Positions 5,353 through 8,778 of a stretch of 8,778 nt of DNA are shown here, one piece after another; the first letter of the stretch is position 1; each line of letters starts with the position of its first letter. Source of the DNA: PVC group bacterium (ex Bugula neritina AB1) (GTDB taxonomy: Bacteria; GCA-001730085); NCBI GenBank assembly GCA_001730085.1, contig MDLB01000042.1, positions 1 to 8,778 of the forward strand, given 5' to 3'. The translations under genes were made by a program, and so were the position numbers. A model generated the notes under the pieces. It was not told where the DNA came from. It made no database searches and saw only the letters and a list, made by a program, of their open reading frames with translations.

Positions 5353-6208
5353 AATCATGATCCACTTGAATGGGCAAAAGCATTTTTGCCAACAGAATTG
5401 TTCTCTTCTTGAACTTTTTGAAGAGTTGAAGCTGGATCCAAGAAAATATGTTGTAGAGCACAATCAAGTAGCTCTGGGTTTTGAAAATTATTCCCAAACG
5501 AGGTTACAGGAAGATGATACTGTAGAAATTCTTGCTTTTATGGGAGGAGGTGAGAGACCTATAAAGGGATCTCTAAAAAAAAGGTTTAATGAGATTGACC
5601 TTTATCCTGTAACATGTGAAGAACTTTCATGTGGCCGTTCAGATCAGTGGATTGTGGAACAATTCCTTAAAGGTGGGGCTAAGGTTGTTCAATATAGGAA
5701 TAAAAATCTTTCCGATAAAGAATATCTTATCATGGCTCGCAGACTAAGAAATTTGACTTTGAGATATGAGGCACTTTTGATCATTAACGATAGAGTTGAC
5801 ATCGCATTAGAGGTTGATGCTGACGGTGTGCACTTGGGACAAGATGATTTGGGTTGTGAAAAAGCTCGTCTTTTATTGGGAAGTGAAAAAATCATCGGGG
5901 TTTCGTGTCACTCCTTGGAGGATGCCGTGAATGCTCAAAAAGATAAAGCTACCTATGTGAATGTTGGACCTATATTTATGACTCAAACAAAAAAAACATC
6001 TGTAACTCCTGTGGGCATAGATCTTTTTCAAAAGGTATCTAGTACTATTGACTTACCCGTTACTGTTATGGGAGGAATACATGCAGATAATATAGAGATG
6101 TTGTTATCTGTAGGAGCTAAAAAAATAGCTATGGTTAGTGAGTTAGTTCAAGAAAAAAATGTTTCCGAAAGGGTGCATGATTTGATTGAATATATACGTT
6201 CATTTTAA
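5336..6208 (+). CDS. thiS-thiE: ThiS-ThiE fusion: sulfur carrier joined to thiamine phosphate synthase
   Basis: The 290-residue product has two domains. Residues 8-72 are ThiS, a ubiquitin-like carrier: IMIHLNGQKH at the start and VEILAFMGGG (63-72) at its end, with the Gly-Gly that is normally a free C-terminus. Residues about 83-290 are ThiE, a TIM barrel joining the pyrimidine diphosphate and thiazole phosphate to thiamine phosphate. ThiE motifs: VVQYRNK (117-123), LIINDRVDIALEVDADGVHL (148-167), GVSCHSLEDA (188-197), YVNVGPIFMTQTKK (207-220), TVMGGI (243-248) and MVSEL near the end. No in-frame stop separates the domains. I chose ATG 5336, with AAGGA five bases upstream; ATG 5357 gives a more standard ThiS start (MIHLNG) but lacks a clear ribosome site. 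The fusion is odd because ThiS must be adenylated by ThiF and thiolated at its free C-terminus. ThiE looks complete. Confidence 0.93.
   Translation: MVKCLEIMIHLNGQKHFCQQNCSLLELFEELKLDPRKYVVEHNQVALGFENYSQTRLQEDDTVEILAFMGGGERPIKGSLKKRFNEIDLYPVTCEELSCGRSDQWIVEQFLKGGAKVVQYRNKNLSDKEYLIMARRLRNLTLRYEALLIINDRVDIALEVDADGVHLGQDDLGCEKARLLLGSEKIIGVSCHSLEDAVNAQKDKATYVNVGPIFMTQTKKTSVTPVGIDLFQKVSSTIDLPVTVMGGIHADNIEMLLSVGAKKIAMVSELVQEKNVSERVHDLIEYIRSF
5545..5553 (+). promoter_or_regulatory. Internal Shine-Dalgarno-like sequence at the ThiS/ThiE junction
   Basis: AGGAGGTGA is a perfect nine-base complement to the usual 16S tail, lying over the codons of the ThiS glycine run. No ATG, GTG or TTG in the ThiE frame follows at a normal distance; the only candidate is ATA at 5561. 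It may simply reflect glycine codons, or may pause ribosomes ahead of the A-run at 5575-5582. Confidence 0.4.
5575..5582 (+). other. A8 slippery run in -1 frameshift phase inside thiS-thiE
   Basis: Eight As lie with the zero frame read as A AAA AAA AGG, the phase of the X_XXY_YYZ slippery heptamer. A -1 slip would read AAG GTT TAA and end at 5587-5589, giving a short ThiS form ending in SLKKKV. This is ten codons past the glycine run. Slippage is not shown; only the phase and the nearby -1 stop are seen. Confidence 0.45.
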
Positions 6209-6315
6209 GGGGATGGGCACCGTTTCTATTTTTCTAATGCTCTTGAATAGATAGGAGATGGTTTATAGATTTTTTTATGGAGTTAGTTGAGCTAGAGGAT
6301 AAAAAGGTTTTGTGT

Positions 6316-6469
6316 TAAAATGCTCCTGCCTGCAAGGGTTTTCCCAAAATGGCAAAATTTTTAGAAAAAGCATAGTGAGTCACTTTATAGAACTAGACAT
6401 GATTAGGCTCATAAACTTTGTGAGATCATGCTAAAGCCTTTTACTCTTTGCGAGCATTTGTGATTTTTT
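6316..6469 (+). other. Structured intergenic region upstream of the DUF1189-like gene
   Basis: The 324-base gap between thiSE and the next gene has no credible ORF. At 6312-6321 an extended -10-like TG-T-TAAAAT occurs without a good -35. Further on come a small palindrome GTGAGTCAC (6375-6383) and a hairpin of CATGAT (6398-6403) with ATCATG (6425-6430) enclosing CTCA/TGAG. A second hairpin pairs ATGCT (6428-6432) plus AAAG with CTTT plus AGCAT (6453-6457), followed by a T-run at 6464-6469. The two hairpins share bases 6428-6430, so they compete at their edge. It could be a small RNA with a terminator or a leader for the trio downstream; no known RNA family was recognised. Confidence 0.35.
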
Positions 6470-6532
6470 AAAAAGGTTGTTTAGATGAGGGGTAAATTTT
6501 TTCTTTATTTTAAAGGGGAAGAGGTATAGAAG

Positions 6533-7339
6533 ATGTTCATTAAACATTTCAAAGAGATAGTAAGACTTGATCTTGATTTTTATAAAAAATCTCATGATTT
6601 TTCTTGGTTCCGTTACTTTAACTTTTTTAGTATTATTGTGTTTTTATATGCGTGTGGTCTTTATTTTTTACAAGATGACTCTCCTGTGGATGATTGGATT
6701 GATAAGGGGAGGTCTTTTTTTGGAGGGACTATTCCTACCTTTAATTTAAACAATGGTGAGTTTTCTTCTTCTTTGGAAGAACCCTTCGTTTCGCCACAAA
6801 TAAATGATTTTACGATCATTTTTGATACAACAGGTAAAATAAAAGACCTTGGTCCAAACTATCCTCGTGGTCTCCTATTTGTGAAAGATAAGTTGCTTTT
6901 AAAGCAAGATTATAAGTCGAAATTTTGGGTAGATGGCGGCCAAGTGAATCAGTTTTTTGGTGGTCCAGTGAGTTTTGGTGAAGAGACTATTACAAAATGG
7001 AGACCTTGGATTCTTCGCCTTTCTTTTCCGTTGGTTGTGGCGTTGATTGCTTCGACTTTGACTTTTGTTAACATAGGAGCACTTTTCCTTGTGGCTTTTT
7101 TGTTTTGGATTTTTAGGCGTTTTTACTTCCAAAACCTTCGGTTTTCAAAAATATTTGTTATTTGTCTTTTTAGTTTTCTACCTGCATCGATAGCTGCTTT
7201 TGGTATGGAAGTGTTAGTGGCTTTTCTCCCAGCTTCTTTTGATTTTTTAGTAGGAGCTGTTCGACTTTGTGTTATTGTTTTTTATTGTCAAAAAGTTTTA
7301 AAAGATTTGCGTCTCGATGAATTTGAAAAAACTTATTAG
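6533..7339 (+). CDS. DUF1189-like integral membrane protein of unknown function
   Basis: The 268-residue protein resembles DUF1189 proteins, a membrane family without a known role. One helix lies at about 29-46, then an extracytoplasmic domain of roughly 110 residues, then a hydrophobic C-terminal part with helices around 161-179, 180-195, 204-222 and 224-256. The external domain has the family's style: PTFNLNNGEFSSSLEEP (68-84), IIFDTTGKIKDLG (95-107), LLFVKDKLLLK (114-124). The family match rests on this pattern and was not confirmed by a search. The start ATG follows a purine-rich stretch with GGGGAAGAGG upstream. Its end overlaps tsaE by 23 bases, so the two genes are translationally coupled. 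The overlap does not prove a shared function. Confidence 0.85.
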   Translation: MFIKHFKEIVRLDLDFYKKSHDFSWFRYFNFFSIIVFLYACGLYFLQDDSPVDDWIDKGRSFFGGTIPTFNLNNGEFSSSLEEPFVSPQINDFTIIFDTTGKIKDLGPNYPRGLLFVKDKLLLKQDYKSKFWVDGGQVNQFFGGPVSFGEETITKWRPWILRLSFPLVVALIASTLTFVNIGALFLVAFLFWIFRRFYFQNLRFSKIFVICLFSFLPASIAAFGMEVLVAFLPASFDFLVGAVRLCVIVFYCQKVLKDLRLDEFEKTY

Positions 7340-7787
7340 TTTGGATGAAACTCAGACAGAAGACTGTGCGTCTTCATTGTCTGAAAAATTGAAGTCTGAT
7401 GATGTGTTAGGACTTATTGGAGAAATTGGTGCCGGAAAGACTGTTTTTTCTAGAGGACTTTCTAAAGGACTAGCTCTTCCTAAAGAATACTCTGTGACAA
7501 GTCCGACATTCACATTGATGAATATTTATCCATGTACTATCCCCATTTTTCACTTTGACCTTTATAGACTAGAGAACATTGAGGACTTTTCGTCTTTGGG
7601 GATTGATGATTATAAATATCAGGGTGCGATTTTTTTGATCGAGTGGGCGAATAAGTTTGGTGATCAAATCTCAAGAGATCTTGATATTCATATTTTTCAT
7701 AAAAGTGAAGACTCTAGGGAGATTACTATTGAAGCGATTTCTCAAAGGGGAATAGATATTTTGAATGAATGGGAATATGATGTATGA
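7317..7787 (+). CDS. tsaE: tRNA t6A biosynthesis ATPase TsaE
   Basis: TsaE is the small P-loop ATPase that drives the TsaB-TsaD complex, which puts threonylcarbamoyl on A37 of ANN-decoding tRNAs. The 156 residues match the family length. The Walker A is GEIGAGKT (35-42; the family more often has GDLGAGKT), followed by FSRGL. SPTFTLMNIY (62-71) and HFDLYRL (79-85) are the usual nucleotide-sensing and signature segments, and IEWAN (108-112) is the Walker B-region motif with the invariant Glu-Trp. The ATG lies inside the end of the preceding gene, so expression is coupled to it; its ribosome site is weak. The stop overlaps the tsaB start as ATGA. TsaD and TsaC are not in this window. Confidence 0.95.
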   Translation: MNLKKLISLDETQTEDCASSLSEKLKSDDVLGLIGEIGAGKTVFSRGLSKGLALPKEYSVTSPTFTLMNIYPCTIPIFHFDLYRLENIEDFSSLGIDDYKYQGAIFLIEWANKFGDQISRDLDIHIFHKSEDSREITIEAISQRGIDILNEWEYDV

Positions 7788-8452
7788 GTGAATGTCCAAA
7801 TGTTTTGGTTGCCGATACACATGGTCAATCTTTAATGTTAGCTCTTCAAAAAGGAGAGAATGAAAGAGTTTTTTGGCAGAGTTCGAGCCGTCTTTCTCAT
7901 TCAAAAGAGTTGTTGCCAGCCATCAAAAATATTTTAGAAAAAAACTCTTTAACCCTTAAAGATGTTGATATTTGGGGTGTTGTAACAGGGCCTGGCTCTT
8001 ATACAGGGTTGCGTATAGGCTTAATGGCTATAAGAACGCTTGCGCATTTGTCAAAAAAACCTTGCTATGGCCTTAGCTCTTTGGAATCTTTGTACAAAGA
8101 AGTTGTCTCGGAGCAACCTGTTTTATCTCTTATTCCTGTTTCTAAAACACATGTTTACGCGCAGCTTTTTGATCCTTCCCAAAAAGATTTTTTACAGAAA
8201 GATCCTATATATGCACCTCTTGATGAAGTTCTTGAATGGGTCACTTCGGAAGCTACTATTGTAGAGATACAAGGTCGTTTCTCTTTTGAATCACAAATAC
8301 ATCATTTTTTTGATGAGAAAAAAATATCAATCACATATCTTAAAAAAGACCATTTGAGCGGAGATACTTTGCTTGATTGTGTGTCTTCTTTTTTAACGAA
8401 AAAAGAAGACTTTCCTTTGATTTCAGAGGTTAAGCCTCTTTATTTATCTTAA
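7784..8452 (+). CDS. tsaB: tRNA t6A biosynthesis protein TsaB (YeaZ)
   Basis: TsaB is the non-catalytic ASKHA-fold scaffold that pairs with TsaD, the t6A transferase. The 222 residues are near the usual length (about 230 in E. coli). LVADTHGQSLMLAL (8-21) is the first nucleotide-fold strand, SHSKELLPAI (38-47) matches the dimer-forming helix region, and VVTGPGSYTGLRIGL (66-80) is the family signature with the loop at GPGSYTG. The C-terminal half is more divergent, as is common, and ends without a transferase domain such as RimI. The start forms an ATGA overlap with tsaE, a classic coupled pair. With tsaE it makes a compact t6A unit; tsaD must be elsewhere. Confidence 0.94.
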   Translation: MSECPNVLVADTHGQSLMLALQKGENERVFWQSSSRLSHSKELLPAIKNILEKNSLTLKDVDIWGVVTGPGSYTGLRIGLMAIRTLAHLSKKPCYGLSSLESLYKEVVSEQPVLSLIPVSKTHVYAQLFDPSQKDFLQKDPIYAPLDEVLEWVTSEATIVEIQGRFSFESQIHHFFDEKKISITYLKKDHLSGDTLLDCVSSFLTKKEDFPLISEVKPLYLS

Positions 8453-8563
8453 AAAATAGCGTAAAGCTTATCTAATAAAAATGTTTTAGATTATTCTTGG
8501 ATATAGTTGAGTATCTTAAAAGTCCTTTTTATTTTTTAAAAACAAGGAAAAATAGATATTGAG

Positions 8564-8610
8564 ACTATTGAAAAACATATAAAAAGACCTCTGCGCTACT
8601 ATTGAAAAAC
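8564..8610 (+). repeat. Pair of 13-bp direct repeats downstream of tsaB
   Basis: ACTATTGAAAAAC occurs at 8564-8576 and again at 8598-8610, a period of 34 bases. The copies are exact and lie in a gene-poor 326-base stretch (8453-8778) that otherwise shows only AT-rich DNA, a small TATCTT/AAGATA hairpin (8731-8745) and one doubtful 33-codon frame at 8645-8746. They could be binding sites or chance. Confidence 0.6.
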
Positions 8611-8778
8611 TCTTTTTTATGTAACAAAGTATTTTTTTGGGACAATGAGCATTAAAAATAGAAAATATTTTAATGAAAGGAAGAATTTTAAAGGAAAGTT
8701 AGGAGCTTTTTCAGTAGAAGCCCCCTCTAATATCTTAAAAAGATAAACCTCTAACAGCTTTAAGAAGATTTAAGCATA

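Noticed and set aside
5201-5497. Minus-strand frames across the thiH/thiSE boundary
   Set aside because: They are antisense to conserved genes, have no ribosome site and no recognisable protein similarity.
6209-6532. tmRNA, 6S, SRP or RNase P RNA in the long gap
   Set aside because: None of the diagnostic core motifs of these RNAs is present.
7671-7904. Minus-strand frame across the tsaE/tsaB boundary
   Set aside because: It is a shadow of two conserved overlapping genes.
1-8778. CRISPR array or tRNA genes
   Set aside because: No regularly spaced repeats of 20 or more bases and no tRNA-like cloverleaf with a GTTC-type T loop were noticed by eye.

Overview
This is an AT-rich bacterial window that carries the end of an IS200/IS605-type insertion sequence, a decayed integrase, a RadC-family gene, a thiamine thiazole cluster and a tsaE-tsaB pair. 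The combination of thiH (the oxygen-sensitive tyrosine lyase branch of thiazole synthesis) and t6A genes fits a low-GC, probably anaerobic or microaerophilic Gram-negative-like lineage. The gene set and the DUF1189-like protein are compatible with a deep-branching group such as PVC/Omnitrophota, but the window holds no rRNA or marker that settles this, so the taxonomy is a weak inference.

Layout. Positions 1-180 are the 3' tail of a tnpB gene and the hairpin-bearing right end of its insertion sequence; its first 120 bases are clearly richer in GC (about 48%) than the rest of the window. A single hotdog-fold thioesterase gene lies on the minus strand at 421-822. Positions 1088-1822 (minus) hold a tyrosine recombinase pseudogene broken by at least three frameshifts and an internal deletion. 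From 1910 onward all recognised genes are on the plus strand: radC (1910-2584), an unrecognised four-helix membrane protein (2738-3253), thiG (3274-4050), thiH (4237-5352) and a fused thiS-thiE (5336-6208). After a structured 324-base gap comes a tightly overlapping trio: a DUF1189-like membrane protein (6533-7339), tsaE (7317-7787) and tsaB (7784-8452). The last 326 bases have no convincing gene.

How the genes work together. ThiH makes dehydroglycine from tyrosine, ThiS donates sulfur, and ThiG condenses these with deoxyxylulose phosphate to form the thiazole phosphate. ThiE then joins the thiazole to the pyrimidine to give thiamine phosphate. Here the sulfur carrier and the final coupling enzyme are one polypeptide. 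That is biochemically awkward, because ThiS must normally end in a free Gly-Gly carboxylate. The ThiS/ThiE junction also carries a phased A_AAA_AAA slippery run whose -1 frame stops almost at once, and a near-perfect Shine-Dalgarno sequence. This junction is the most interesting point of the window. TsaE and TsaB belong to the machinery for the t6A37 modification of tRNA. No TPP riboswitch, thiF, thiC or thiD is visible here.
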